DNA of 64,000 bases from Liquidambar formosana (GCA_039720395.1 CM077823.1:38546536-38610535), one strand, 5' to 3'. Positions 35,920 through 48,196 are shown, numbered from the stretch's first letter. Notes: a model not told the origin generated them from the letters alone. A program made the numbers and translations.

Positions 35920-36879
35920 AATATGTCCACCCAAATAATATGCTAATATGGCATCATCCTACTAGTTTTTCCCCCAAATGCCAAAAAAAAAAAGAAGAGA
36001 GATTGGAAAGGGTAACATTTTTTTTCTTTTTCTTTTATTACAAAGAAATAAAAATGGTTTGTCTTTAAACATTTTTGCTAAGAAATCAACAAACCATCCT
36101 CATAAAGATTATGAAAGTACACTTTTTGTTCATTTGACAATTCTCATAAAAGTTATGAAAGGCATGATACAACTTGCTCAATCCGCCCAAATTGGTCGTT
36201 CAAAACCACCAAAATAAATTAACCAATCCGCCCATTTTGAGGACCAACAGTTTGGTGACAGGTTGAAAAATTTTCAAACCGCCCTTAATGGGTTGGTTGG
36301 TGATTTCTCTCCTAACTGTTCCAAACCAACCCGCGCACACCCCTAGTGTATATTGCATATCTCTTCGTTTTTATGTGGGCGAATCGGAAAATTTATACTG
36401 TACAATATTCAACTCAAACTTAATACATTGTATCATATTTCTTTATTTTCTTTATACTTATTCATCTCATATCCCAAAAATTAAACATATAAAACTAGTA
36501 ATAATTATAATCAGAGAGAGAGGCAAATAGAAATAATGATGATTTAAAAAAAAAACGCGACACACCGGAGTATGTTGTGTCAGAGTACGTAATAACATGC
36601 TAAAAACATGATCATGGAATAATTAGATCATAAAATTGGGCAGCTTTTGATTTATGCTTTATACCAAAAGTCCAAAAGGGTTTTCCATTTTTTTTAACGA
36701 AATTAAAACAAAAATTCTTTTTTTGGGATACCAAGTGAGCTTAAATTTGAAAAAAGTTTGGCCATGGAAGTTTAGAAAAAATGCCAAAAAAATTCAGAAA
36801 AATATGAGAAACTTGGAATAAAATTCGATTATCTCACCCTCTAATCTCTATATATCTACCACGCACTAGCCTCATATCT
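35840..36879. other. AT-rich intergenic DNA
   Basis: Contains an A-run followed by (TA)n at 35865-35912. Near 36290-36345 is a segment ending AACCCGCGCACACCCCTAG, a phrase typical of decayed plant DNA transposon ends. No coding exon is supported. Confidence 0.45.
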
Positions 36880-37031
36880 GTACTTTTTTGTCTGAAGCTA
36901 TCATTTGTCTGAAAATCCCCTCACCCACTCACCTCCCTCCCATTCTCTTTACCCCCAAAACCCAAAGAACCCTAAATCCCACCCCTGCCCTCTCAAGCTC
37001 TCCAACTCTCCTCACTCTCATATTGCCGCTG
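36880..37031 (+). promoter_or_regulatory. 5'UTR-like C/T-rich exon with GTAAG donor, copy 1
   Basis: A C/T-rich leader with a telobox-like ACCCTAAA ends in GCCGCTG followed by GTAAGT. A sequence with the same layout and the same GCCGCTG/GTAAG end lies at 54240-54370. These look like non-coding first exons of plant genes. The coding exon that should follow is unclear; the nearest candidate is the coiled-coil ORF at 38201. Confidence 0.4.
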
Positions 37032-37499
37032 GTAAGTGGCCGGTGCTTTTCTTTTTCTTTTTTTTTAAATTTTTTTTATTTTGCTGTGTTCTAGCTAACT
37101 AACTTAGTATTCGTCGAAAACTTTTATTTTATAAATCTAGAAAAAAGAAGCAAGTAAGGAAGGAGGAAGGGAATAGTTGCATCTTGAATATGATCTAAGT
37201 GTGAATTGGGTCTGTCTTTGTTGGGTATGTTGTTATGCAAACTTCTATTTAAGTGAAAGTTGATATATGAATTTTTAGTTAAATAATATTGAGATTTTGA
37301 ATTTAAAAAAAAAAAAAAAAAAAAACAAAGAAGAATGGGATCTATCCATTTTGGAGTAAATCCTCTTAATTTTTTTTTTTTCCCATTTTTTTTTTCCTCG
37401 TCTGGCCTTTTCATAACCCACCTTTTTTTTGGCTACCCACGTGTCCACTCCATCTCCAGCATATACCCGCAAGCAAGCTTCTAGAGTTCTCATCTAGAC

Positions 37500-37627
37500 A
37501 GCCCCATTCAAAATTCTTGTTTATTCCCACTCTAACCCTCTCGTCACCCCAATCGAATTTTCTCCCTCTCATTCTCTCTCACGCCGACAGGTCGTCGAGT
37601 GCTTCAAGCGTTCAACCGTTCCATAAG
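37500..37627 (+). promoter_or_regulatory. Second 5'UTR-like exon with donor
   Basis: CT-rich sequence ending CCATAAG followed by GTTAGGGTTTTCACC resembles a plant leader exon and intron start. It is an alternative first exon for the ORF at 38201. Transcript support is lacking. Confidence 0.35.
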
Positions 37628-38200
37628 GTTAGGGTTTTCACCGATCTTTTTGTGAAATTTTTTTTTTTCTTTTTTTGGGTCAGTAATTGTTTAGTTTCTA
37701 AATTAGAATGAAGAGGAGCTTCCATTTGTATATAAGTTGTTTTAGATTTCTTTGTGTGGGGTGTTTGTTTGAGTTTGGGGTTTTTTCTGCCGCTAGATCT
37801 GAAGTGAATCTCACTGGATCTGAATGGATCTCGCCAGATTTGAAGGACTTCTCTGTTGTTGGCAATGGCTTCTCCGTTAGAGCTATGGTTAATGCTTGTA
37901 AGGCAAAACAGGTAGGGTGCATAGATATAGTATTAGATCTTCAACCCCCATGGAGGGTGCATAGAGATCTATCCAGTTATTGTATAAATTTGACTTAGTT
38001 ATATATATACACACACTGGTCAATCCTTTGAAAGTATTATTGGAAGTTTGAATAGTTACTTATTTTTAGTACTGCATATCTTGAGCCTTACATGTAGTAG
38101 TAATATGTGTTATAGTTTTGTTTTTAATGACTTCAATCAGGATAGTTTAACTCTGAATTTTTCTTTATGCTTGTAGGTTTATCATTGATTGGCTTTTGGA

Positions 38201-38446
38201 ATGGGTGGTGTAGGAAAGATCATAGATGAAGCCATTGCCGGTTGGGAAAAGGGAGTTACTCAAAATGAAAAGAAAGTGAAATCCCTAGAGGAAGAGTTAT
38301 TGAAGGCTAAAGCTTCATTAGTTGACAGCCAGAAGCAACTGCATGAATATCACCAGAAGAAACTTGAGATAGTTGACCAGTTGGGTGCTTTAGAGGAAAT
38401 GGCAACTAGTTACGAACAAGTATCTTTGGTTTGTGATCTTTTGTAG
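38201..38446 (+). CDS. Short coiled-coil protein or single coding exon, unknown function
   Basis: The 81-codon frame starts at ATG 38201, 24 nt after a good acceptor (TTGTAG at 38171-38176), and ends TAG at 38444-38446. Residues about 20-75 are highly charged with heptad-like spacing (KVKSLEEELLKAKASL and further Q/K/E/L runs), predicting a coiled coil. The opening MGGVGK superficially resembles a P-loop, but no NB-ARC sequence follows. The last ten residues may be intron if the GTATCT after ...YEQ is a donor. Upstream 5'UTR-like exons at 36.9-37.6 kb fit a gene with a leader intron. I do not recognise the family. Confidence 0.4.
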   Translation: MGGVGKIIDEAIAGWEKGVTQNEKKVKSLEEELLKAKASLVDSQKQLHEYHQKKLEIVDQLGALEEMATSYEQVSLVCDLL

Positions 38447-39211
38447 TGGATGAATATTCAAGACACATGTTAAGGAAACTCTCTTCATTAATGAAATGCT
38501 CCCTCCGTCTTATTGGTTGCCTTTGAGACCATTTCCCTTTTAGGCTGTCGTACGCTAAGATAACGGTATGCTTAGTTTGATATTATAAATTTATTATTTT
38601 TATATTACTACTTGTGTTACATAAATGGTTGTTGCTAGTTGCTAGCTGCTAGTAAAATCCATGCTTTGCTATGAATTGTAAATTAGGTTCGAAATTAAGA
38701 ATTATAGCTTAGGATATTATTATTCTACATTGGACTTTGAGTCTGTTTTCTAAATCTTTAAGAATCAACCGATTTAGATTAGTATAGAGTGATATAAATA
38801 GGTCTGCATCTTTCTTAATGCAGACTATTGTTTTTTTTCATAAGGAAAATTATGGATGTAAAGAGATATTTTTATCCCACAGTAGATTTTATTGCAAATC
38901 CACAGTAGATTTTCATGATGTGTTGATACCCGTTTTAGTTGAAAAAATTGTGGGTAGAATAAATCTTGGTGACATAAATAGTTGGGAGACTACAATTAAT
39001 ACATTATATATGTTCTATACAGTATTCAACTCGATCTATTGGGCTTCTACTTTTATTTTACGTAATAAGATATTGTGTATAGACAATGTTCCTTTTTTGT
39101 TGTTGTAACTTGGATTGGGCTTTGTCGTTTAGTTTTTTGCTGATCTGTACTTTTGGGAGCTGATTTCTTGATTCTTATTGTATATGGTCCTTTTTAATAA
39201 ATAAAATTCTC

Positions 39212-39245
<34 letters not shown>

Positions 39246-40637
39246 TGATAAAGTGCGAATCTTGGAAAAACTTATGATTCATAATTTTACCCCTAATAAA
39301 ATTCATAAAGACAATTCTATCCTTTATGATATCTTTACCATTGGTTGAGATAAGTATGTCGTTTACTTTATCGATATGGTAACAAACTAAGGTTCACAAT
39401 TTATAATTTTTGAGCCTTCAAAGTGTGAGTGGAGTGGAATTCCATTTATTCATATTCTTACTGGTTCTTTGATTCATTGGTTTGCCAATGCGCATTGAGC
39501 GGTGAGAATTAATGGGTCTCTCTACTCTCTTTGCAAATCTATATAATTCTTTGTGATGTTCTGAGCAGGTTCCTATTTTTATCCTTTCTTCTGAATCTCT
39601 TTACTTTTTATATATTGAAATTGATTCAGTTCTTGTTTATTTGTTTATTTATTTATTTAGTATCTTGTTTTGATCATTAATATTATATCTGCTTTTACTC
39701 ATCCATCTTCTTCTCTTTTGCATTGTTTAATAATTGCATTAAGAGTTTTATTGGAGTTTTGTTGTAAAGGGTTTTATTTATTTATTTATTTTAAGTGGTC
39801 CTCTATTAGAATTAACATTGTTTTTGCCTCGAGTGCCTATATTAGCATCAGTAGTGAACGCACATCCAATGTGTTGGGGTTTATACAATTTGGCTGAATG
39901 CTAGAATCATAGGTTAGTTTTGTTTTGTTTTGTTGTTTTGTTGTTTTGTTTTGTTTTTTTTTTTTTTTAACTTTTCTGTATTTAGGTTTTTGAGTTGATT
40001 GAACACTAGAAGTTGTGTATTTTTAGGTGAATTGTACTTCATCTTTTTCCAAGATTAATGCATAATCTTGTGAAGCTATTTCATTTTTTTCGATTTGGGG
40101 AAGGGCTCCAAGCATACATTTTGGAAATCCTAAGTGGTTTAGAGAAGCAAACTGCCTAAGGTTTAACGTTCATCATTCCCAACCCTCTATTTGGTTCTTG
40201 GATTCTACCAAGGAAAAAAAAGGAAGAGAAAAAAAGTGAGAAGGAAAGAGATGTACTGAAAAGATAAAATTATATCAAGCCAAAATTATTCTAATTCCTT
40301 TTCTTCCAATTTTCTATTGCAACCAAATAAGAAGAAGTATAATTCTTTATATTTTATTTTTTTCCTTGATAAGATCCGGGAACTAAATAAAGCCCAAAAG
40401 AACCAAACCAAAGAAAGAGATATATATATATATTTTGCTTTCCCTGAGAACCAAATTGAGCCTAAAGGTATATAAAGAAACATTACTACCCTTCCTTGTC
40501 TCATGAAGACAAGTGTAGGGTAGGCTCTGAAAGAAAAGTTATACATTAATTCATTATTTTTTTGATAAACTATACATTAATTCATTATTAATGGTGCATA
40601 TATGCTTAGTTTGTAGAATATATTATAATTTAAAATA
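38447..40637. other. AT-rich intergenic DNA
   Basis: Contains a (TA)n tract at about 39217-39243 and T-runs. About 40185-40392 is a possible small MITE: its two ends, TTTGGTTCTTGGATT and an inverted TTTAGTTCCCGGATC, followed by CAAGGAAAA on both sides, are similar over roughly 28 bp. No coding exon is supported. Confidence 0.45.
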
Positions 40638-41519
40638 GGGTGGTGATATTGCCAGAGCCTAAAACTCTACTTCCACGGCTCTCATATTTATAAGAGTCTT
40701 AATGGACCATTTTACCCCTAAAGTCAAAAGAACCAAAAGTGCAGTCTGCCAAAAGTACCCTTCTTCCTCCTTAAAGCAAGTCGTTTTCCGTGTTTTTTTT
40801 TCTCCCCTTTCTCATCTATTGCAGTCTCTAAGCCCTTTTCCTCCATTATTGTCGTAGCTCACGGTGGTGTGATACCTGTTCGTCTCTCTATCCGTAGTCA
40901 CAAAGATCTAAACTTACCAATTGTAGATCGTATAAAGCCCTCTCAATTTCAAATTGCAAGTCTCTCTCTAGATCTTCCTCTCAAATCTGAAGGTAGAGCT
41001 AAAGTTTCTCTCTAAATGTTCTAGGCATGTTTTCTTTTTCAAGAAGAAATAGATCAACTAGATTTCGCCGTGATACTTATAATGGCTACTAAAATTTGTG
41101 TTCATGGGGTTCATGTGGGTTTCCTGCATCCATACAGTATTATGGAGTTCAAGGCATTGAATTAGTGTACCGTTGGCTAAAATAATTTTTGGGAAAAAAT
41201 GGATTAGACCTTTTGATAGAAGTTTGAGAAATAAATCAATATCAGTTGGTAGAGGGGAGAATGGAGCAATTTGTTCATGGAAAGTGAAAGCCGGAGGGAA
41301 TGGGGGAGAGGATGTATAATAAAGGGGCTATGAAAAGGGGCGGGGTTCGTGTGGAGGAGGAAAAAGGGTGCGCAATGTGAAAGCTGGAGGAAACAACATA
41401 CATGAGGCAAACTCCACGTTTGGTTCTTTTTGGCTTTAGGGGTAAAATGGTCCATACAGGTCCTTACAAAAATGGGAGCCATGGAAGTAAGGTTTTTGGC
41501 TCTGGCAATATCGCTACCC
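40638..41519. mobile_element. Mutator-like element, ~100-bp TIRs, perfect 9-bp target duplication
   Basis: TTTAAAATA flanks both sides (40629-40637 and 41520-41528), the 9-bp Mutator signature. The TIRs begin GGGTGGTGATATTGCCAGAG and, inverted, GGGTAGCGATATTGCCAGAG. They stay similar for about 100 bp, through ATGGACCATTTTACCCCTAAAG to AAAAGAACC. The 880-bp interior lacks transposase. It contains CT-rich leader-like sequence and a GAAG/GTAGAG-type junction at about 40990, so capture of a host gene piece (Pack-MULE) is possible but unproven. Confidence 0.92.
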
Positions 41520-41528
41520 TTTAAAATA

Positions 41529-43257
41529 TTTACGTGCAACGCACATGTGCACCAACTAGTTTAAAAAAAAAACAAATTAGAAGAAAAAAAAGATGGTAAA
41601 CGAGGAGTAGAGTCTTGGTTTACACTACTAAGCCTTGGTATACGGCTATGAGTTTTTATATAGGATCCCTTTTTTGGGGAGAAACACCTAGCTAGACACG
41701 GAAAACTAGTGCTATCATTATCTCTCTCATACAATACCTTCTAATCTATTAGGTTAACATAATTAATTTGACAACTAAAGCAATGGTGCATGACACACAA
41801 TATAGTAAGTTTATTTTTAAATATTCTGGATTAGGTTAACCATATTGTACTTTGCTGGGATAGGTTAACCATAATAAATGAGAAGATGTTGGATTATGTA
41901 AAGGAGCAAGGGACAAGTACATATAGAAGTTCTCTTCGGGCATTTTTTCAGTTAAGTACATGGCTTTGAATGTGTGTTGTTTTTGGGATGTTTTGCTGGT
42001 GTGGTGAGTTTTGGTTTCTTGTGCTAGTAGCTAGTCTTCTTGTTTTTGGTGCTTTTATGTTTCACTTGGTGGTGTCTTCTCATGAATCAATGTACGTTTT
42101 GGTTTTAATTTTACATACAATTGTGCTTCACTGTGTTATTTCATTGACATGGTTTCATTTGGATTTAGTTCTTGTGTTTCACACCTTCTAATAATGTGTG
42201 CAGTTGAAGTCCACCACCAGGTGGGGTGGGTTCTCCTTTTCTCACTTAGTCCTCTATATCGTCATCAGCGGGTGACTCGGTGTTCATTGAGTGATCATAA
42301 GATTACAACCTCCACCTACAAGGTGAATATTGAGGAGGAAGTTTCCAATCGCCTACTACTCGACCATATACAAAAGCTAGGAGATTTCAACCAACTAATC
42401 CTCAGCCATATTCAAAGGCTAACTACCATCAGTGAGGTAAATTTTGAGTTGTGTTTTGATTACATAAAGAAAAGGATGGGCTGGTCCTAATAAACGTTTT
42501 TTTATTACAGAGGAAGAAGACATGGAGGCATCACTCCACCATCGATTAGATTGCGATGGCTATCACCATCTTGACTGCCTATTTAGCCATTGCTGGGGGA
42601 TTACAGAGTTCCTACCAGAAGCTAACGGAACTATTGGATGAGGCTATCGACCAAATGGAGGTGGCTTAGCAAAGGAAAGATTGTGGGTGAAATATGGTAC
42701 TTGAGAATGTAATTTGATAGACTTTTATTTCCACATTCTAAATGGCTGGATTTTTATTTGTGGAGACTAACGCACGTAACTTCATCCTCAAATGGTCTTT
42801 GGGGCAGAAGTTGAAGGCTGGGGGTGCATGACTCCAAATGGGCCGGAATAAGTGATAGGCCCATTATCAAAAGTAACATTCTCTTTCCCGGCTAAACTGT
42901 AATTAACTCGTTAGTAAATTTTTCTGTTCCAACATTTCTAAAGAGTTTTTTAGGCCAGTGGTCACCCATAAAATTGGGCCAAATTCCTGTTACAATTCCC
43001 CACATAGGCCCATTGTCTTCCTGAACCCATTTCAAGATATGGAAAGAGTAATGCTATTTGAGTCTCCAATGTGTGACTTGTAAAAGAAATCAAGGTATGG
43101 GTGTGCCTTATCAGTTAAACATGTTCACGTTCTCCCTAATGCTCATAAACATTTACTCCGAATATATTGTTGGAAAGAGTAATGCTGTTTGACTCATCTT
43201 GAAAACTCATAGGATGACCCGTCTTAAAAAGCCCATGAGTGGAAGAGCATTACTCAA
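41529..43257. other. Intergenic DNA without supported gene
   Basis: An ORF at 42149-42490 and a short one at 42556-42669 have no recognisable domain. The 42673-42765 segment repeats intron 16 of the beta-galactosidase. Near 43038 and 43173 two direct copies of GGAAAGAGTAATGCTRTTTGA occur, with an inverted relative ending at about 43255 (GAGCATTACTC). This looks like decayed MITE ends. Confidence 0.45.
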
Positions 43258-44758
43258 GGTGCTTTGTTTAGTTACTGATACTCAATGCAACTGTATGGGA
43301 CAATCATTTAGTTGCTGGTTTTATTTGAAATCGAAAAAAAAATTCTTTATCAATCAATAGTTCAGAACTTCCCTTTAACTTTGATTTTTCTGAATTGAAT
43401 GTAATCCATTTAGTGTAGTATTAGATATATTAATTGCTATGCATATTTTGTTTGGAAAATGACTCTCGTGCTTCAAAATTCCTTTCAGAACTTTTTTTTT
43501 TTTTTTTCCCCTTATTTTTCTCTTCTAAATATATAGTGTGCTCATGTGCTCATTTGCAATTCAATAAAAAGATCTTGGATTAAATCGACATTCAAAGATA
43601 CATTAGAAAAGCAGGCTTGTTGCCTTGGTGGATTCTATGGGTAAATATAGCACCACTCAAAAAAATAAAATAAAATAAAATAAAAGGAAAGAGTAGCTTT
43701 CCCCTCTAATTATTTAGGGTAAATTACACGAAACCCTTCTAAAGGATAGGTTAATTTCACAAGTTTCATTGAACTTGAAATTGAAAAAATAACCCATGTA
43801 ATATTCAATTGTAACAATTTACGAATTCGGTTGTAGAACTCACTTAGGAACTATCCTCAATGTTAATCTACTAAAGTAGTTACCCTGACCTATAGAGGGT
43901 TGTTCAAGTCTAGCGGGATATCTCGGACTATTCCACACTATTATAGCCTTTCATGAACAATACATTCACACACATGCGTGTGCTGTTCACAAACAGTTAT
44001 AATCGTACGATTGGGGAAGACATTGCTTGATTTTGAATATCATAAGGTTTTATGCTAACCCTCCATATATTTTTTAGGGGGATTATCTGCAATTTACTAT
44101 AAAAAAAATAAAAATAAAAATAAAAACTACTACTACTAAATTATGATACATTATAATAATAAAGTAATGAAACGCTAAAACAAAAATGCTATTTGTTATT
44201 TATTTATTTTCTAAAATTCAATATTCTAATTCTTAAATTATGTGGCATAGGTACAAAGTATAAATTTGAAATTTGAAATTAAATTTAAAAAAGGATTCAA
44301 AATAAAGATCCACTAACTATTAGGATGTTATTTAATTAGAGATCTTTATTGCTCCGTATTAATATTAATTTTGGGATTTATAGATCTAGAAGAACCGTTA
44401 ACTGTGGGATGTTGGTTATAAATAAAGATGAGCACAATTGTAGGAGGGATATTCGAAGAGAGGAGGGAGTGAAAGCTTTCAATATGACAAATGGAAGTTT
44501 ATGGAATATCTGTAAGGAAAGGGCAGGATGGTGTTTCTCTAAATCATTACACCGAAAAGAAAACCATTCTGCCATCGGCCCTAATTTCACGTGCACGAAC
44601 CTGCCGCCAAAATCCCATGGATTAAATAACTGTCTCCCTTCCTCCACTGCCCAAACCCTTTGATTTGTCTTTTCCACCAGTAGTCTAATGGTGATCAAGT
44701 CCTCTCCCTCCCCCCATCCCGTCATTTCACGCGCAATTAACCACGCACTGCAGGGTTA
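43258..44758. repeat. Repeat family R, copy A (~1.5 kb)
   Basis: Starts GTGCTTTGTTTAGTTA and continues with ATTGCTATGCATATTTTGTT, a central AGAGTAGCTTTCCCCTCTAA, and a GC-richer end with ATTAAATAACTGTCTCC and CACGCGCA. It is related to 49880-50915 (B), 51137-54015 (C, interrupted) and 63558-64000 (D, cut by the window end); a 3' part recurs at 56240-56520 (E). Divergence between copies is moderate. Open frames are not conserved. The 3' end looks like promoter/leader DNA. Confidence 0.85.
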
Positions 44759-44764
44759 CCAAAC

Positions 44765-45355
44765 GGATAATGCTAGTTATCCTGAAAAATGTCCCGAAAA
44801 TCATTGCCCGACTGACGTGGATGATGAGATGGCTCAACCACGTCACCCAATTCCTTTTGTAAATGGATGTGTATTTAAGGCGGGAGATTGTGTTTTTTTT
44901 AAACGAAAAACAAAAGCTGCAAGTGGGCCCACTAAACAGCTTGACTACACCACCATTTTTCTCACCCTTCCTACCCCATTCTCTCTCCTCTGTTCTACCA
45001 CATACCAGAAGAAGCAAAACCCATCCCTTTTACCTCTCTCCCTCACGCCCTATGTCTTGCAACAACAAATCGGGTTCTCTCTGTATCACGCAAGGCTCAC
45101 GTCTAGCAATTCAGCTTCTAAGGTAAGTTAGACATCTTTTTTTCCTCGTTTGGTTACTGAGAAAGTTGAGATTTTTTTTTTCTTCTAGATCTGTTTCGTT
45201 GTCCAGAAACCGGAGTTGAAGTCAAGATTTCTTTTTGGATTCAATGCCCTTTTTTTACCCCCTCTCTTTTGGGATCATTTGGTTGTCAAGAAAGTGGAAT
45301 TTGCGGGAATCATGGGGTTCAAGATGGATCACTCTTAAATCTGTCAAGTTGAGAA
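44765..45355 (+). repeat. Inverted duplication, left arm, with 5'UTR-like exon
   Basis: It matches the reverse complement of 48197-48768 over about 580 bp, beginning GGATAATGCTAG-TATCCTG. Inside is a C/T-rich leader-like stretch ending TTCTAAG (45122) before GTAAGTTAG, then TCGTTTGGTTACTGAGAAAG. The two arms face each other across 2.8 kb that contains a solo LTR. This is either a gene-start duplicated in inverted orientation or the long TIRs of a Mutator-like element; no target duplication was found at the outer ends. Confidence 0.85.
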
Positions 45356-46187
45356 AGTCTTGTTTTGGTCTGTTTTAATTTTTTTAGTAAAATGTATTTT
45401 ATTTGATGTTTTTTTCTTTTTGCTGAATTATTTGTTGATTTGAAATGAAATTATTCTCATGGAGTCTTGTTTTGGACGCAGCTACGTGGATGCTTCATTT
45501 GCTTCAAACCAATCACAGGTATTTAAACCATGGATTTTCATTACCATTTGTGTCATGTATAAGATGGTTTACATACTTCTATAATATCTTAATTATTTAT
45601 GAAATCAATTGGCTAATTGGCTATACATGTTTGGTTTGTGTTGTAGGGAGTTGGAAATGCATTTATAGCTAATATACATCAACAACCCTAAGCATATTTG
45701 GAGCTTTATTATTCTCTTTGAAAAATTGTGTGGAGATCTGTTACCAGCTATCATGAAATGCAATGAGATGGGCAAATTTAAATATTTTGTAGGTTTAACA
45801 TCATAGTTTTTCTTATATTGGTGGAGCTTTCAGCTAGGAGCCTGGATTTTTGAGTTTCGGAGAGATTTAAGAAACTTTGACATTTAATCTTTTTGGGGTA
45901 TTTGTTAATATTATATTTTGATTTGGAAAGTGTCTTGCTGAAGGTCTTGAACAATTTGGCTCTTATGTATATTACTCTTATGTCATTACGAGGTGCTCAT
46001 GGTGTAACAACTTTAGTATCATAGTTTTATAAATCTGTTTGTCACTCTTTGAGGCAAGCTATGCTCTGTTATTTATTTATTTATTTAATGTAAACAGATG
46101 CAAAGTTTAAGTTAATGTAATTTTACAGCCACTGTTTAATCAAAAAAAAAAAGGGGTAGAACAATTGACCAAAAAGAGTCTAAGGAT
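45356..46187. other. Spacer of the inverted duplication, left part
   Basis: AT-rich, no supported exon. It may be intron or downstream sequence of whatever transcript begins in the left arm. Confidence 0.4.
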
Positions 46188-46917
46188 TGTTGGTTAGTGG
46201 GCTGGCTTGTGGTCCAGGCCCATATGGGTTCTCTAATAACCCAAGGCCCAAAGGCTGATTGTTCTCATTAAACCTAGGCAGTAAGAAATCTGCCCTATAT
46301 ATATTATATGTTTCTCTTTGCAGTCCGTGTGGGAGAGTAAAGAGAATTAGGCAGAGAGCAAAAGACGAAAAGGAGGGAAACAAAGGGTTTTGGTCTTGAA
46401 GCTATTTTTCCTACTTCCACCACTTCTCACTCAAATCCGTTGGAGCAAGAGGCTACAAAGAGGGTTTGTTTTTCTTCAACTTGATAGTTTGAAGGTGACT
46501 TTGTGGTAAGAACTTGGGGTTGTAAAGCTTTGGAGGTAAATCTGTATTTTTCCCTTTCTTGAGTTAATCTCTTGTTTTGGGTATAAACTTGAGATAGAAA
46601 AACCATTGTATTCATGATTTAATATAGTGGATTGATCGGAGCTTGTCCCGTGGATGTAGGTTGAGTTTTTCCTCACCGAACCACGTAATTTTTGGGTGTT
46701 CTTTGTTGTGTGATTTTATTCCTGCTCTCTAAGTATTTGATAAATTGCTCCATAGACATTCTTGAATTTGGTGTTGATTGCTTGGCTGGAAATTTGATAC
46801 TAGTGCATTCCTAAATTACTAGTGTTGGTTTAATTCATCAATAGACTCAATTTTTGTTTTGAGACAACATTTTATTTATTAATTCATATATTAGATAATA
46901 GTGTTTGTGGCCCAACA
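46188..46917 (+). mobile_element. Solo LTR, Ty1/Copia-type
   Basis: Starts TGTTGG and ends CCCAACA, an inverted terminal TGTTGG/CCAACA pair. A TATATATATTATA box lies at about 46297. The U5 phrase CCGTGGATGTAGGTTGAG...CCGAACCACGTAATTT is typical of plant Copia LTRs. The flanks AGGAT/GGATT overlap as an imperfect 5-bp target duplication. No internal domain (gag, pol) or second LTR is present, so it is a recombination-derived solo LTR. Confidence 0.75.
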
Positions 46918-48196
46918 GGATTCATATTTAGTACTTTATTAGATTGTTACTTTGCCTCAAATCTAGGTTCATGAGCATTTTTTTTTTTTTTTTTTAATGA
47001 ACTTGATAGCGCCACTTTCCACTTGCTTGTTTTTGTCTTGTACGTGGCAAAAATAACTAATGGCAATTTAAATAATACTTTTGTTACAAAGATGCTTAAC
47101 AGTAGAAATGGCATCATGAATTAATAATGAGCCAAGAAAAGAACTTAACCTTGGGAGCAATGGGGGGAAGATCCCATACGGATTGCCATTTAAACAAAGG
47201 GTGCCTTGGAAAGTTTAGCATGTGATCGATATCACATTGTAAGCAGAATTTAAGAGTAAAAATTCCATCCTTATCAAGTTCCTAGCATTGTAATTTAGTC
47301 TATCAATTGCAAGGTCCTCTAAATTAATTGGTACTACTTGAAGGGTGGCTTCCTTAAGGGTGTCACCAAAACCTTTACATTCTATCCATTTCCAATATAA
47401 TCCAAATGATCCTTAGGCCCAAATTAAAAAAAAAAAAAAAGAAAAAAACACAATAATCCAAATGATGTTCCTTTGCACAATCCTATATAACAAAGAACTA
47501 AATTGTACAAATTCCATTCAGATTATTTGAAGAGTTTTGTAATATGCTTCAAGTGTATATAGTCCATTTACATTGCATAGTACATTTCCATCCATTTTTC
47601 ATGTACAAACCAAAATTGACCAAGAAAATTCCCTAGTATACATTTTTTTTCACTTGTACAATTGAAAAAACTCAAGAAACAAGAAGGAAAAAGACCAAAA
47701 AAACAGAGCTTCCCCGCCTTTGGTCACTGGTGGATGGTTTCTCCTGCGCTTTCGAGGTCTTAACTACTTGCTTTTAAACGAGCTTCTACCTCCCTATTAG
47801 TTCTGGCCATAGACTTCATCTTTCGGGTTGGGTTGTTGTTGCTACCCTTGTACGTAGTCTTTGTTAGATATCTAGACCGCTAGAAGCTTTAGCTAGAGCT
47901 ACTGTAGCATTGGGGTCAAATGTGTCCAGCCTTGAACGAAGATGAACAAAGATTCCTTGGGACATAAAGTTCGTATCTTGGGCTTTCCTATCTGCCAAGT
48001 CCTTCACAAATCCAGAAGAAGAGATCCATCTTGGACCCTATGATTCTCGTTCTCACAAACTCCAATTTCTTGGCAACCAAACAGGTCCAAAAGAAACACA
48101 CACACAAAAAAGGATCCAAAAGAAAAACAATCTTTTTTTAAAAAAAAATATCAACTTTCTCGGCAACTTTCCAGGTAACCGAACGGGGGAAATAAA
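46918..48196. other. Spacer of the inverted duplication, right part
   Basis: Contains the minus-strand LINE fragment at 47068-47200. From about 48060 there are further partial copies of the right arm's GGCAACCAAACAGG-type sequence, suggesting local tandem duplication inside the right arm. Confidence 0.45.
47068..47200 (-). mobile_element. Decayed LINE fragment (zf-RVT region)
   Basis: Minus-strand translation gives FKWQSVWDLPPIAPKVKFF and then, after one frameshift, HDAISTVKHLCNKSII. This is the characteristic region just before the zinc finger at the end of plant L1-type ORF2 or related reverse transcriptase proteins. It is broken by a frameshift and a stop. Confidence 0.7.

Noticed and set aside
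38189..38230. GMGGVGK resembling the NB-ARC P-loop of resistance proteins
   Set aside because: The following residue is Ile rather than Thr, no kinase-2 or GLPL motifs follow, and the rest is a coiled coil. The match is coincidental.
44349..45131. Two ORFs (104 and 147 codons) as genes
   Set aside because: They fall in repeat R and the inverted-duplication arm; the other copies do not keep them open, and composition is not protein-like.
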